A stretch of DNA of 64,000 bases from an uncultured Paracoccaceae bacterium (GTDB taxonomy: Bacteria; Pseudomonadota; Alphaproteobacteria; Rhodobacterales; Rhodobacteraceae). Of the stretch, positions 1 to 8,669 are shown in pieces. The stretch is from assembly GCA_937146765.1 (NCBI GenBank), contig CAKZRP010000037.1, positions 248,001-312,000 of the forward strand. Reading direction: 5' to 3'. Position 1 is the stretch's first letter; every line of letters begins with the position of its first letter. Under the pieces are notes generated by a model. It had not been told where the DNA came from and ran no database searches. It was given only the letters and a program-made list of their open reading frames with translations. Position numbers and translations under genes: made by a program.

Positions 1-197
1 GGCGGAGAGATGGGGCGGGGTCTCCCCCGCCTCTGGCCGGATCCCCTGCACCCAATGAAGGGGGTGGTCTCTGGGGCCCTGGTCTCCTGTCGGGCAGCGG
101 GGTGTCAGACCGCTGCCGCAAGTGTCGCGACGCCTGTCATCCTGCCAGAGCGGGATGAACCCGGCCCCAATGGGGCGCACGCCGGGGTGGCAACGGG

Positions 198-797
198 TTA
201 CATGCGGCCCTTGGTGACCTGGCGGATCAGGCTCTCTTCCGTCTCCTTGGAGAGTTTCTCCTTCTTGGCCAGCGCCTTGATCTGTTTCACCGCCTCGTCC
301 TTGCGGCTGCTGTTGGCGAGGATCATGATTTCGAACAGGGCCTTGTCGTCCTTGATGCCCTGGCCCTTGGCTTCCTTCTTGGCGTCGGTCTGGCCGATCT
401 GCTTGATGACGAAGTCGCGGAAGGTATCGGAGTCCCAGAACTCAGAGCGGAAATGCTCGAGCGGACCCATGAAGAACTTGCTGGCCTTGGAGAGGATCAT
501 CTTGAAGGCGGCATCGCGGGGGGTGTCGCTCTCGGCTTCGGCCTTGAAGACGGAGAGGATGTTGATCGGCAGGTCGACGCGGTCCTTGTCGGCAAGTTCG
601 GCGGCGAAATAGCTGCGATAGAGGCCGGGGCCGTCCTGGTTGTTCATCACCGCGATGGCGCAGCGGATATGGGGCATCAGCACTTTCTTCTCCTTGGCGA
701 TCCAGGAGCCGAAGGTGTTGCGCATCGCATTGTGCTTGAGGATGCCGGGAATGTCGGCGGGAAAGGCCTTGCCTGCGATCTTGATGGTCTCTGCCAT
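198..797 (-). CDS. Conserved-looking hypothetical protein, 199 aa
   Basis: I do not recognise this family. The start is set by an AAGGA ribosome-binding site just upstream of an ATG at 797; the frame stays open further upstream but without a comparable site. The product is soluble, with no signal peptide or membrane segment. It is Lys-rich in the C-terminal third (about residues 135-195), where charged helices are likely. The central part (about residues 30-120) is mixed hydrophobic and looks globular. The GC content and codon use match the core genes, so it is probably native. It lies on the same strand as the TIR gene, but 391 bases separate them, so co-transcription is doubtful. Real gene: likely. 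Function: unknown. Confidence 0.75.
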   Translation of the reverse strand: MAETIKIAGKAFPADIPGILKHNAMRNTFGSWIAKEKKVLMPHIRCAIAVMNNQDGPGLYRSYFAAELADKDRVDLPINILSVFKAEAESDTPRDAAFKMILSKASKFFMGPLEHFRSEFWDSDTFRDFVIKQIGQTDAKKEAKGQGIKDDKALFEIMILANSSRKDEAVKQIKALAKKEKLSKETEESLIRQVTKGRM

Positions 798-1188
798 GGG
801 ATGTTCCTTTGTGCAAATCACTTGGGTTGATGCAGAGGAAACACCGGCGGGCGGGGGATTATTCGCGAGGGAGGAGGATTTTTTCACGCGGGGCGTGTGG
901 CGGAAAGGTTGGGGAGCCTCCGGCGGGGATATTTGGAGAAAGATGAAAGGGGGTGAGCGCCGGTTCCCGCAGGGACAAACAGCGTGGGGCGCTGTTTGAG
1001 GCGCGAACGGGCGGAGCCCTGCGGCGGCTGGGTGGTATGGGTGGCGTCGTGCCCCCTGGGCCGTGTGGCGTAGCCGCACGGCCCGCGCCTGACCTTCCCG
1101 TCATGCCGGAGGCATGCTTTCAGAATGACGAAGGCGCATTCGCGCCCTCCCAAGGCCAGGCGCGGGCCTCTTAGTGGTGGACTTGGGG
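798..1188. other. Gene-free stretch between the hypothetical gene and the TIR gene
   Basis: No ORF here has coding character. It holds one copy of a short dispersed element (922-953, annotated separately). It also holds a near-perfect GC hairpin around 1060-1083, with arms related to GGCCGTGTGGC and GCCGCACGGCC, which could end transcription of the TIR gene. Base composition changes abruptly to AT-rich at about 1189, marking one edge of the suspected acquired segment. Confidence 0.5.
922..953 (+). repeat. Dispersed Roseobacter-type element, copy 1
   Basis: The core reads GGGATATTT-like, then four variable bases, then AAGATGAA, followed by a G-run. The same core occurs at 21263-21293 (+) and, inverted, near 33753-33785. 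All copies are intergenic and sit beside GC-rich sequence. The role is unknown; a transcript-end or REP-like function is possible. Confidence 0.6.
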
Positions 1189-1998
1189 CTAGAAAGGAAT
1201 GAAGTTTTCGCATTCGTGGCTGAGCATTTCAATCTTGCGGGATACCTCACGATCGAACCTGTCACTTCTATTATGCAGGTAATCAACCATTTTTAATTGC
1301 TTTGATAGCTCGTCGTTGATCTGTTGTGACGTGACCTTTTTGTTATATTCCATGATAACTTCGATGGTTTCTATGAAATCTCTCACAAGCCCTGCTGGAA
1401 TGGAGTGAATTTCGGGCTCAATTGAGTTTGAACGCTGCCCGGCGCGCGAAAGCGTCAATATTTCTTCGAGGAGATCGCGCTCAGAACGCAAATGTTCCGG
1501 GCTGTTTCCGCTCTCCACTGCAAGTATTTTGGAAATTTTTTCGTTCAGTTGTGGCCACCACATATCAAATACACGGTCGAACGTTTCTTTTGATAGCGCG
1601 CTGTCTCCCCCACTTTGGTTGACGGTTTGCATCATTTTTTTAAAGTCTGATCTATTGAAGTTTGTCGTTTGAAGAGTAGCCAAGGGACCTGTTAAGTCAG
1701 TGTTCTCCATTCCGAACAAAATAGAGCAAACCTTGGATTTTTCTAAATCTTTAGATAGCGCGCCAGCTTCGAACAGTATCCAAGGTTTGGCATAGTTTTC
1801 CTTTGTGAGGCACACTATACCAACATTACTCTCCGCGAGCTTCTTTGATATTTCACTACCCCATTTTGCTCCTTTTTCAATGTCGTTCGGCGTGTAGTAA
1901 GGTTTCGCAAATTGCAGGACGGAAGGAATCCAGTTTCTTAGTTCTTCAGCAATTTCTTTGCTTTGTTGGCCGCTCCAGCTGATAAAAACGTTCGTCAT
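1189..1998 (-). CDS. TIR-domain protein, probable NAD-consuming defence-type protein
   Basis: The 269-aa product has an N-terminal TIR domain (about residues 1-135). Strand A is FISWSG (residues 5-10), and a WILFEAGAL motif at 73-81 places Glu77 where bacterial and plant TIR NADases carry the catalytic glutamate. The C-terminal half (about 140-269) is helical and charged and has no domain I recognise; it may sense or oligomerise. The gene is visibly AT-rich with unusual codon use, in sharp contrast to parE and the gene downstream, so it was probably acquired. It starts 47 bases after parE ends, on the same strand. No ThsA, cyclase, SAVED or Argonaute partner is next to it, so assignment to a named defence system is not supported. 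The TIR fold is secure; the activity is inferred. Confidence 0.85.
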   Translation of the reverse strand: MTNVFISWSGQQSKEIAEELRNWIPSVLQFAKPYYTPNDIEKGAKWGSEISKKLAESNVGIVCLTKENYAKPWILFEAGALSKDLEKSKVCSILFGMENTDLTGPLATLQTTNFNRSDFKKMMQTVNQSGGDSALSKETFDRVFDMWWPQLNEKISKILAVESGNSPEHLRSERDLLEEILTLSRAGQRSNSIEPEIHSIPAGLVRDFIETIEVIMEYNKKVTSQQINDELSKQLKMVDYLHNRSDRFDREVSRKIEMLSHECENFIPF

Positions 1999-2045
1999 GT
2001 CGTCCCTTTCAGTAAATTAAACTATTGAAGGATATCAAACCCCCC

Positions 2046-4004
2046 TCAAACATCCAGCTCCTCCACGAACTTCGCATTCTCCTGAATATACTGGAAGCGC
2101 AGTTCGGGTTTCTTGCCCATCAGGCGTTCGACCAGATCGCCGGTCTCGCCGGGTTCGTCCTCGTCGATGGTCACCCGGATCAACTTCCGGGTCTTGGGGT
2201 CCATGGTGGTCTCCTTCAGGTCCTTGGCGTCCATCTCGCCGAGACCCTTGAAGCGGCTCACGTCGATCTTGCCCTTGCCGCCGAGGCCCTTTTCCAGCCA
2301 GCGGTCGCGCTCCGCCTCGTCAAGGCAATAGACCCGGCGCGCGCCCTGGGTCAGGCGGAACAGGGGCGGGCAGGCGAGGTAGAGGTGGCCGCTGTCGATC
2401 AGCGGGCGCATCTGGGTGAAGAAGAAGGTCATCAGGAGCGAGGCGATATGGGCGCCGTCCACATCCGCATCGGTCATGATGATGATCTTGTCATAGCGCA
2501 GATCGTCGAGGTTGAACTTGGTCCCGAGGCCCACACCCAGCGCCTCGCAGAGGTCGCGGATCTCGGCATTCGAGGTCAGCTTGCCGGAGGCGGCACCCAG
2601 CACGTTCAGGATCTTGCCCTTGAGGGGCAGGAGCGCCTGATATTCGCGGTTGCGGGCACCCTTGCCGGAGCCGCCGGCGCTGTCGCCCTCGACGATGAAC
2701 AGCTCGGTGCCGGCGCGGTCCTTGGAGGTACAGTCGGTGAGCTTGCCGGGCAGGCGCAGTTTCTTGGTGGCGGACTTGCGGGCGGTTTCCTTTTCCTGCT
2801 TGCGGCGGAGGCGTTCCTCGGCGCGCAAGACGAGGAAGTCGAGAATGGAGCCGGCGGATTTGGTATCGGCGGCGAGCCAGTTGTCGAAATGGTCGCGCAC
2901 CGAGTTTTCCACCATCCTGGCGGCGGCCTCGGTGGAGAGGCGGTCCTTGGTCTGGCCGACAAAGGCCGGGTCGGCGATGAAGCAGGAGACCAGCGCGCAG
3001 CCGCCCGCCATCAGATCCTCGCGGGTGATATTGCCGGCCTTCTTGTTGCCGACGAGATCGCCGTAGGCCTTGATGCCTTTCAGGATCGCGGCCCAGAAGC
3101 CGGCCACATGGGTGCCGCCCTCGGGCGTGGGCACGGTGTTACAGTAGCTCTGGGTGAAACCGTCGCGCGAGGGGGTCCAGTTGATCGCCCATTCGACGTA
3201 GCCGGGGGCGTTGAACTTCTCGCGGAACTCCACCTTGCCGGCAAAGGGCTGGTCGGCATAGACGGAGGACTTGCCCAGCACCTCGGTCAGGTAATCCTTG
3301 AGACCGCCGGGGAAGTGGAAGGTGGCCTCGGCCGGGGTCTCGCCATCGTCGATGGCGGTCTTCCAGCGGATCTCGACGCCGGAGAAGAGATAGGCCTTGG
3401 AACGCACCAGCTTAAACAGGCGGGCGGGCTTGAAGCGGTGCGAGCCGAAGATCTGCTCATCCGCGTGGAAGGTCACCATGGTGCCGCGCCGGTTGGGGGC
3501 GGCGCCGATCTTCTCCACCGGGCCCTGGGGCACGCCGCGCGAGAAGCTCTGTTCAAAGAGCTCCTTGTTCTTGGCCACCTGCACCACCATCAGGTCCGAG
3601 AGCGCATTGACCACCGAGGAGCCGACCCCGTGCAGACCGCCGGAGGTCTGATAGGCCTTGCCGGAGAACTTGCCGCCCGCGTGCAGGGTGCAGAGGATCA
3701 CCTCCAGCGCCGATTTGCCGGGGAATTTCGGATGCGGGTCGATCGGGATGCCACGGCCGTTGTCGGTGACGGTGACGGAGAAATCCGCGTTCAGCGTCAC
3801 CTCGATGCGGTTGGCATGGCCGGCGACCGCCTCGTCCATGGAGTTGTCGAGGATCTCGGCCACCATGTGATGCAGCGCGCGTTCATCCGTGCCGCCGATA
3901 TACATGCCGGGGCGTTGACGCACCGGCTCCAGCCCTTCGAGGACTTCGATGGAGGAGGCGTCATAGACTTCGGATTGAGGCGTGCTCAGGAGATCGTCTG
4001 CCAT
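2046..4004 (-). CDS. parE: DNA topoisomerase IV subunit B
   Basis: ParE is the ATPase and Toprim subunit of topoisomerase IV, which unlinks daughter chromosomes. Landmarks run in order: GHKL ATPase motifs (a DNSMDEA segment, GRGIP, and LHGVGSSVVNALS), a transducer domain, the Toprim motif VEGDSAGGS followed by PLKGKILN, and the DADVDG metal site, then a C-terminal domain. The chosen start gives 652 aa, normal for alphaproteobacterial ParE. An alternative ATG at 4043 would add 13 residues and also lacks a strong ribosome-binding site. parC is not in the window. The AT-rich TIR gene follows directly on the same strand and may receive read-through from parE. Confidence 0.96.
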   Translation of the reverse strand: MADDLLSTPQSEVYDASSIEVLEGLEPVRQRPGMYIGGTDERALHHMVAEILDNSMDEAVAGHANRIEVTLNADFSVTVTDNGRGIPIDPHPKFPGKSALEVILCTLHAGGKFSGKAYQTSGGLHGVGSSVVNALSDLMVVQVAKNKELFEQSFSRGVPQGPVEKIGAAPNRRGTMVTFHADEQIFGSHRFKPARLFKLVRSKAYLFSGVEIRWKTAIDDGETPAEATFHFPGGLKDYLTEVLGKSSVYADQPFAGKVEFREKFNAPGYVEWAINWTPSRDGFTQSYCNTVPTPEGGTHVAGFWAAILKGIKAYGDLVGNKKAGNITREDLMAGGCALVSCFIADPAFVGQTKDRLSTEAAARMVENSVRDHFDNWLAADTKSAGSILDFLVLRAEERLRRKQEKETARKSATKKLRLPGKLTDCTSKDRAGTELFIVEGDSAGGSGKGARNREYQALLPLKGKILNVLGAASGKLTSNAEIRDLCEALGVGLGTKFNLDDLRYDKIIIMTDADVDGAHIASLLMTFFFTQMRPLIDSGHLYLACPPLFRLTQGARRVYCLDEAERDRWLEKGLGGKGKIDVSRFKGLGEMDAKDLKETTMDPKTRKLIRVTIDEDEPGETGDLVERLMGKKPELRFQYIQENAKFVEELDV

Positions 4005-4229
4005 GGGAGGGGCTGCTCGTTCGTTGCTTTGGTTGGCGGGCATTATGGCGCATGTCGCAGGGCGGGGAAAGGGGGCGGGGAAAGGGGGCGGTCGCGATGA
4101 GCTTGCGCCAGATCAAGGCACCAGGGGCGCACAGGAGGCAGATTGGGCGCAGCCGCGAGAGGGCGCGGGCCTCTTGTCCTCTCAGGCTGGCGCGATACCT
4201 TGGGGCTAAACAACTGCAGGAGGTGCCGG

Positions 4230-4838
4230 ATGGCATGGATCGAGACCATTTCCTTTGAGGCGGCAACGGGAAAGCTGCGCCAGCTTTATGACCGGATCAC
4301 CGGGCCGGGGGGCAATGTGGACAATATCATGATGGCCCATTCCCTGCGCCCGCATTCGATGGAAGGCCATATGGCGCTCTACAAGAACGTGCTGCACCAC
4401 ACCGGCAACAGCCTGCCGAAATGGGTGCTGGAGCTGCTCGGGGTCTGGGTCTCGTCCCTCAACGGTTGTGCCTATTGCGTGGAGCATCACTTTGCCGGGA
4501 TGGCGCGGCTTCTTGGCGATGCGGAGCGGGCCGATGCGATCCGTGCTGCGATCGAGGCCCGCGAGATCCTGCGGGTGCCGGTGCGCGATGCGGAAAAGGC
4601 GGCGATGCGCTATGCGCAGAAGCTGACCGAAGCCCCGGCGCAGATGGTCGAGCGCGATGTCTGGGAGTTGCGCGACGAAGGGTACAGCGATGGCGAGATC
4701 CTCGAGATCAATCAGGTGGTGGCCTATTTCGCCTATGCCAATCGCACCGTGCTGGGTCTGGGCTGTTCCACTAAGGGCGACGTGCTGGGCCTGAGCCCGG
4801 GCAACAGCGAGGATCCGCAGGACTGGGGGCATCGCTGA
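4230..4838 (+). CDS. AhpD-like peroxidase-related protein (carboxymuconolactone decarboxylase family)
   Basis: The start is fixed by AGGAGG at 4218-4223, seven bases before the ATG, giving 202 aa. The family fold is all-helical. The AhpD-type motif is seen as Cys80-x-x-Cys83 followed by Glu85 and two histidines (GCAYCVEHH), the redox pair and proton relay expected of alkylhydroperoxidase-like enzymes. A long helical N-terminal part and C-terminal helices fit the peroxidase-related subgroup rather than AhpD itself. There is no AhpC neighbour, so the physiological reductant and substrate are unknown. It stands alone between divergent parE and the metal-export pair. Confidence 0.85.
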   Translation: MAWIETISFEAATGKLRQLYDRITGPGGNVDNIMMAHSLRPHSMEGHMALYKNVLHHTGNSLPKWVLELLGVWVSSLNGCAYCVEHHFAGMARLLGDAERADAIRAAIEAREILRVPVRDAEKAAMRYAQKLTEAPAQMVERDVWELRDEGYSDGEILEINQVVAYFAYANRTVLGLGCSTKGDVLGLSPGNSEDPQDWGHR

Positions 4839-4942
4839 GGGATGGGGGGCAAGGGCGGAAACCGGCGCAACGCAAGGCCGCTGGCGTGGATGTGAGCGCG
4901 CAAGGCTTGAGCTGGAAGGGGCAGGAGCGTAGATCTGGGCGC

Positions 4943-5578
4943 ATGATCCGGCGCATCGCTCTCTGTCTTGTTCTCCTTCCGGCTCCGCTTGCGGCGCATC
5001 CGCATATCTTTGTCGACACCGGCCTGCGGCTGGAGGTGGATGCGGCGGGCGTGTTGCAGGCGGTGGAAGTCACCTGGGCCTATGACGAATTCTATTCCAT
5101 GCTGATCTTCGAGGATCAGGGGCTGGACCGGGATTTCGACGGCAGGTTGACCGCGCCGGAGGTGGCGCAGCTCGAAGGCTTCGACCTCAACTGGTCGGAA
5201 GGTTATCAGGGCGATCTCTACCTCAGCAGCGGCGATCAGGCGATCCCGCTGGGGGCGCCGGAAGGGCTCAGCACCGAGGTGGCCGATGGCGTCATCACCA
5301 CCCGGCATCGGCGCGCGGTGGCGGCGCAGGGGCCGGTTCCGGCGGCGGGGCTGACCCTGCGCGCCTATGATCCGACCTATTATACCGCCTACGAGCTGAC
5401 CGGCGGCGTCGAGGTGAGCGGTCGCTGCACGGCCACCGTGACCCGACCCGATCTCGATCAGGCCTATACGCTGGTCGAGGAGCTGCTTTATGCGATGCCG
5501 GCGGATCAGGCCGAGGAGAGCTATCCCGAGGTGGGCCGCGCCTTTGCCACCACCGTGTCGCTGGACTGCGAGGGCTGA
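4943..5578 (+). CDS. DUF1007 family exported protein
   Basis: The 211-aa protein begins with a clear Sec signal peptide (basic MIRR, hydrophobic stretch, cleavage near AAHPHIF). The mature N terminus HPHIFVD is the hallmark of DUF1007 proteins, which are regularly encoded beside NicO-type nickel/cobalt transporters. I chose the ATG at 4943 because it starts the signal peptide; the longer frame adds 19 unsupported residues. Only five bases separate its stop from the next start, so the two are co-transcribed. It probably works in the periplasm with the NicO protein, but its biochemical role is not established. Confidence 0.85.
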   Translation: MIRRIALCLVLLPAPLAAHPHIFVDTGLRLEVDAAGVLQAVEVTWAYDEFYSMLIFEDQGLDRDFDGRLTAPEVAQLEGFDLNWSEGYQGDLYLSSGDQAIPLGAPEGLSTEVADGVITTRHRRAVAAQGPVPAAGLTLRAYDPTYYTAYELTGGVEVSGRCTATVTRPDLDQAYTLVEELLYAMPADQAEESYPEVGRAFATTVSLDCEG

Positions 5579-5583
5579 GCGGC

Positions 5584-6612
5584 ATGACGGGACCGGCAGG
5601 GGGAGGCGGGCGCAGGGTCGTCGTGGCGCTGGTGGCGCTGGGGATCCTGGGGCTGGCAGCCTGGCTCTGGGGCTTTGGCGGCGCGCTGCGGATCGAGATC
5701 TGGGCGGCTGCGGCGCAGGCCGAGGCGCAGGCGGCGATGGCCCAGGGTCTGCGGGCGCTGAAGGCCGGCCAGCCCGGTGCCTGGTGGGGGCTGATGACGA
5801 TCTGCGCCGCCTATGGGTTCTTTCACGCCGCCGGGCCGGGCCATGGCAAGGTGGTGCTGGGCGGCTACGGGATGGCGCGGCGGGTGACGCTGTGGCGGCT
5901 CTCGGCGCTGGCGGTGGTCTCCTCGCTGGCGCAGGCGGCGACGGCGGTGCTGCTGGTGCTCTCCGGCGTCTGGGTCTTTGACTGGGGCCGCGAGCGGATG
6001 AGCGATCTGGCGGAGCGGCTGTTTGCGCCGCTCTCCTACGGGCTGATGGCGGCGCTTGGGTTCTATCTGGTGCTGCGCGGCCTGCGTCGCGCGGCTCGGC
6101 TGTGGCGGGCGGCGCGGCCGGAGAAGCAGCCTGTGAACCCGCATCCGCAGGCGGATCACGCGCCGCACGATCACGCCCATGATCACGATCACGCCCATGA
6201 TCATGCTCACCATCATGCTCATTCCCACGGCGACGGGGCGGTCTGCGCCGATTGCGGCCACCGCCATGGTCCCACGCTGGAGGAGGCGGCGGAGGTGCGT
6301 TCCCTGCGCGAGGCGCTGGCCATCGTGCTGGCGATTGCCGCGCGGCCCTGCACCGGGGCGATCTTCCTGCTGCTGCTGACCTGGCGGCTGGAGATCCTGC
6401 CGGCGGGCATCGCCGGGGCCTTTGCCATGGGCCTTGGCACCGCGGCGGTGACCCTTATGGTGGCTCTGCTGGCCTCCGGGCTGCGCGGCAGCCTCCTGGC
6501 ACGTGGTCTGATCGGTCCCGAGCGGGCGCTGCGGCTGGCCACAGTCCTGGAAATCTCTGCCGGCGCTATGGTGATGCTGCTCTGCCTGCAGTTGCTGGCG
6601 CGCAGCCTCTGA
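5584..6612 (+). CDS. NicO/RcnA-family nickel/cobalt (metal) transporter with His-rich loop
   Basis: This is a 342-aa inner-membrane protein with about six hydrophobic segments. A GFFHAAGPGHGKVVLG-like segment after the first helices is the conserved His-containing NicO signature. Between the halves, about residues 187-229, lies a cytosolic loop extremely rich in His and Asp with a CADCGH segment, a typical metal-binding sensor or buffer. The family exports or imports Ni, Co or related cations; which metal applies here cannot be read from sequence. It is translationally coupled to the DUF1007 gene upstream. No RcnR-like regulator is adjacent. Confidence 0.87.
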   Translation: MTGPAGGGGRRVVVALVALGILGLAAWLWGFGGALRIEIWAAAAQAEAQAAMAQGLRALKAGQPGAWWGLMTICAAYGFFHAAGPGHGKVVLGGYGMARRVTLWRLSALAVVSSLAQAATAVLLVLSGVWVFDWGRERMSDLAERLFAPLSYGLMAALGFYLVLRGLRRAARLWRAARPEKQPVNPHPQADHAPHDHAHDHDHAHDHAHHHAHSHGDGAVCADCGHRHGPTLEEAAEVRSLREALAIVLAIAARPCTGAIFLLLLTWRLEILPAGIAGAFAMGLGTAAVTLMVALLASGLRGSLLARGLIGPERALRLATVLEISAGAMVMLLCLQLLARSL

Positions 6613-6834
6613 CCTCCCAAATCGGCAAGTGGATCTGGCCTCTGGATTTGCCGGTGGATCTACCCTGTGGATCTGGCGGTTGCGGCTCTTCGGAGGCCGC
6701 CGGTTTGGGGGGATCTGGGGCGGATCTTGTGTTTTCAAACTGCCCAATCCTTGTGCAATTGTATCGGTACGCAACCGGTGCTTGTCGATTTGCGGATCCG
6801 GCCCTAAGGGCTGGGGTCCAAGGAGGCCGTTGTC
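6613..6834. other. Intergenic region before the MATE gene with GGATCT iterations
   Basis: The hexamer GGATCT recurs five times between about 6630 and 6730, some copies in the context GTGGATCTGG. The rest is an AT-richer promoter-like stretch (about 6730-6780). A strong AAGGAGG site ends at about 6826, ahead of the MATE start. The repeats have no recognised function. Confidence 0.4.
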
Positions 6835-8235
6835 ATGGCACGTATCACCTATCCCCACATGAGCTATTCCGGCCACGCCAAGGCGCTGGCCCTTCTCGGC
6901 CTGCCGCTGATCGGCGGCCATATCGCGCAGTTCGCCATCGGCCTGACCGATACGGTCATGCTGGGCTGGTACGGGGTGGAGGAGCTGGCGGCGGTGACGC
7001 TGGCGCAGAGCTATTTCTTCGTCTGGTTCATTCTCGGGGCCGGCTTTGCCTTTGCGGTGATGCCGATGGTGGCCTCGGCGGCGGCCATCGATGATCACCG
7101 CCGGATCCGTCGCGCCACCCGCATGGGGCTCTGGCTGTCGGTGGTCTACGCGGTGCTGGCGATGCCCTTGCTGTGGTTTTCTGAAACCATCCTGCTGGCC
7201 GCCGGGCAACAGGCGCAAGTGGCGGCGGATGCGGCCAGCTACCTCCGGATCGCGGGCTGGGGCATCTTTCCGGCGCTGCTGGTCATGGTGTTCAAATCCT
7301 ACCTCGCCGGGCTCGAGCGCACCCAGGCGGTGCTCTGGATCACGCTTCTGGCGGCGCTGGTCAATGGCGCCATCAACTGGCTGCTGATCTTCGGCCATTT
7401 CGGCTTTCCCGAACTGGGGCTGCAGGGGGCGGCGCTGGCCTCGCTGGGGACGCAGATGGTCTCGGTGCTGGCGGTGATCGCCTATGCGCTGCGGCAATTG
7501 CCGCAACACGCGCTGTTGCAGAACCTGCAGCGCCCCGATTGGGAGATGCTGCGCGAGATCTTCCGCCACGGCCTGCCGATCGGCCTGACCACGCTCTGCG
7601 AGGTCAGCCTGTTCTCGGCCTCCGCCCTGATGATGGGCTGGCTCGGCACCGTGCCGCTGGCGGCGCATGGGATCGCGATTTCGGTGGCGGGGCTGACCTT
7701 CATGCTGCACCTCGGCCTGTCCAATGCGGCCACCATCCGGGTCGGCAATGCGCTGGGGCGCGGCGACCGGGCGCATCTGATGCGTGGCGCGGTGGTGGTG
7801 ACCTGTGCCTCGCTGGTGATTGCCGGGGCGACGGCGCTGGTCTTCCTGCTGGTGCCGGAGGCGCTGATCCTGCTGTTCCTCGACCCTGAGGACCCGCAGC
7901 GCGGCGAGATCCTGCTGATCGGCGTGTCGCTCCTGGCGATGGCGGGGCTGTTCCAGCTGATGGATGCGATGCAGGCGATCACGCTGGGGCTGTTGCGCGG
8001 CATGCTCGACACCGCGGTGCCGATGGTGATGGCGGCGCTGAGCTATTGGGCGGTGGGGGTGCCGGCCTCCTATCTCCTCGGCTTCACCTTCGGCCTTGGC
8101 GGTGTCGGCGTCTGGATGGGGCTGATCCTCGGGCTCAGCACCGCGGGCGTTCTGCTGCTGCTGCGGTTCTGGTTCTACGCGTTGCGGCGGGTGGGGACAG
8201 GTGCGGTGCCGCCGGCGGGGGTGCAGGGGGTCTGA
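6835..8235 (+). CDS. MATE family multidrug efflux transporter
   Basis: The 466-aa protein has about twelve hydrophobic segments in two pseudo-symmetric halves, as in NorM/DinF-type Na+- or H+-coupled exporters of cationic drugs. The N-terminal half holds the family pattern around PLIGGHIAQFAIGLTDTVMLG. The start has an AAGGAGG ribosome-binding site nine bases upstream. Length is normal for the family. It stands alone and converges with the small gene at 8265-8669; an eight-base stem (8234-8241 with 8264-8271) between and across the two gene ends may terminate both. Substrates are unknown. Confidence 0.93.
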   Translation: MARITYPHMSYSGHAKALALLGLPLIGGHIAQFAIGLTDTVMLGWYGVEELAAVTLAQSYFFVWFILGAGFAFAVMPMVASAAAIDDHRRIRRATRMGLWLSVVYAVLAMPLLWFSETILLAAGQQAQVAADAASYLRIAGWGIFPALLVMVFKSYLAGLERTQAVLWITLLAALVNGAINWLLIFGHFGFPELGLQGAALASLGTQMVSVLAVIAYALRQLPQHALLQNLQRPDWEMLREIFRHGLPIGLTTLCEVSLFSASALMMGWLGTVPLAAHGIAISVAGLTFMLHLGLSNAATIRVGNALGRGDRAHLMRGAVVVTCASLVIAGATALVFLLVPEALILLFLDPEDPQRGEILLIGVSLLAMAGLFQLMDAMQAITLGLLRGMLDTAVPMVMAALSYWAVGVPASYLLGFTFGLGGVGVWMGLILGLSTAGVLLLLRFWFYALRRVGTGAVPPAGVQGV

Positions 8236-8271
8236 CCTGAGACGGGCGCGGCTCCGGCTCCGGCTCAGGTC
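8234..8271. terminator. Hairpin between convergent gene ends
   Basis: GACCTGAG (8234-8241) pairs perfectly with CTCAGGTC (8264-8271). The stem overlaps the stop regions of the MATE gene and the convergent small gene. There is no clear T-run on either side, so intrinsic termination is only possible, not certain. Confidence 0.4.
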
Positions 8272-8669
8272 TCGCGGCCGAGCCGGTCTGCCTTGCGTCG
8301 CACCAGCGTGTTGCGCAGGTCATGCATCGCCATCAGCAGCGCCTCGGTCACCTGATCCAGCTCGGCATCGCTGGCGCGGCTCTGCGCCCATTGGGTGGTC
8401 AGATTGAGGTGATCGACGGTGCGCAGGATGTCATCGACTTCCCGGGCCGCCAGCAGCGCGCTGCGCTCGCGCATCCAGGTTGCGATCGCCTCCTGATCGG
8501 CGGGGCTGAGCCGGTGTTCGCCATGCGGTTTGACCTCGCCCTTGCGCAGGTTGACCACGGCGATCTGGTCCATCTCGATGCGACGGTTGCGGTTCTCGCT
8601 GTCGATGCGAAAGACCAGGGCGCCGTTGTCGCGGATGCGGAAGTAATAGTCGGGCAGAGGCGTGTTCAT
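8265..8669 (-). CDS. Hypothetical protein, 134 aa
   Basis: No family is recognised. The start at 8669 follows an AAGG-type ribosome-binding site. The N-terminal third contains a short beta-rich segment (FRIRDNGALVFRID). The rest is predicted helical and charged, with a long helix around residues 75-125. No signal peptide or membrane segment is present. Codon use fits native genes. It stands alone, convergent with the MATE gene, with a 410-base gene-free stretch upstream. Confidence 0.72.
   Translation of the reverse strand: MNTPLPDYYFRIRDNGALVFRIDSENRNRRIEMDQIAVVNLRKGEVKPHGEHRLSPADQEAIATWMRERSALLAAREVDDILRTVDHLNLTTQWAQSRASDAELDQVTEALLMAMHDLRNTLVRRKADRLGRET

Noticed and set aside
1189..1998. 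Thoeris or CBASS assignment of the TIR gene
   Set aside because: No ThsA, cyclase or effector partner gene is next to it; only the TIR domain itself is supported.
2025..4100. Long open frame on the plus strand opposite parE
   Set aside because: Antisense shadow of a GC-rich gene: low-complexity Ala/Gly/Leu sequence with no domain, while parE on the other strand has all family motifs.
5521..7776. 751-codon minus-strand frame opposite the NicO and MATE genes
   Set aside because: Gln/Arg/His-rich shadow translation; the plus-strand genes are certain.
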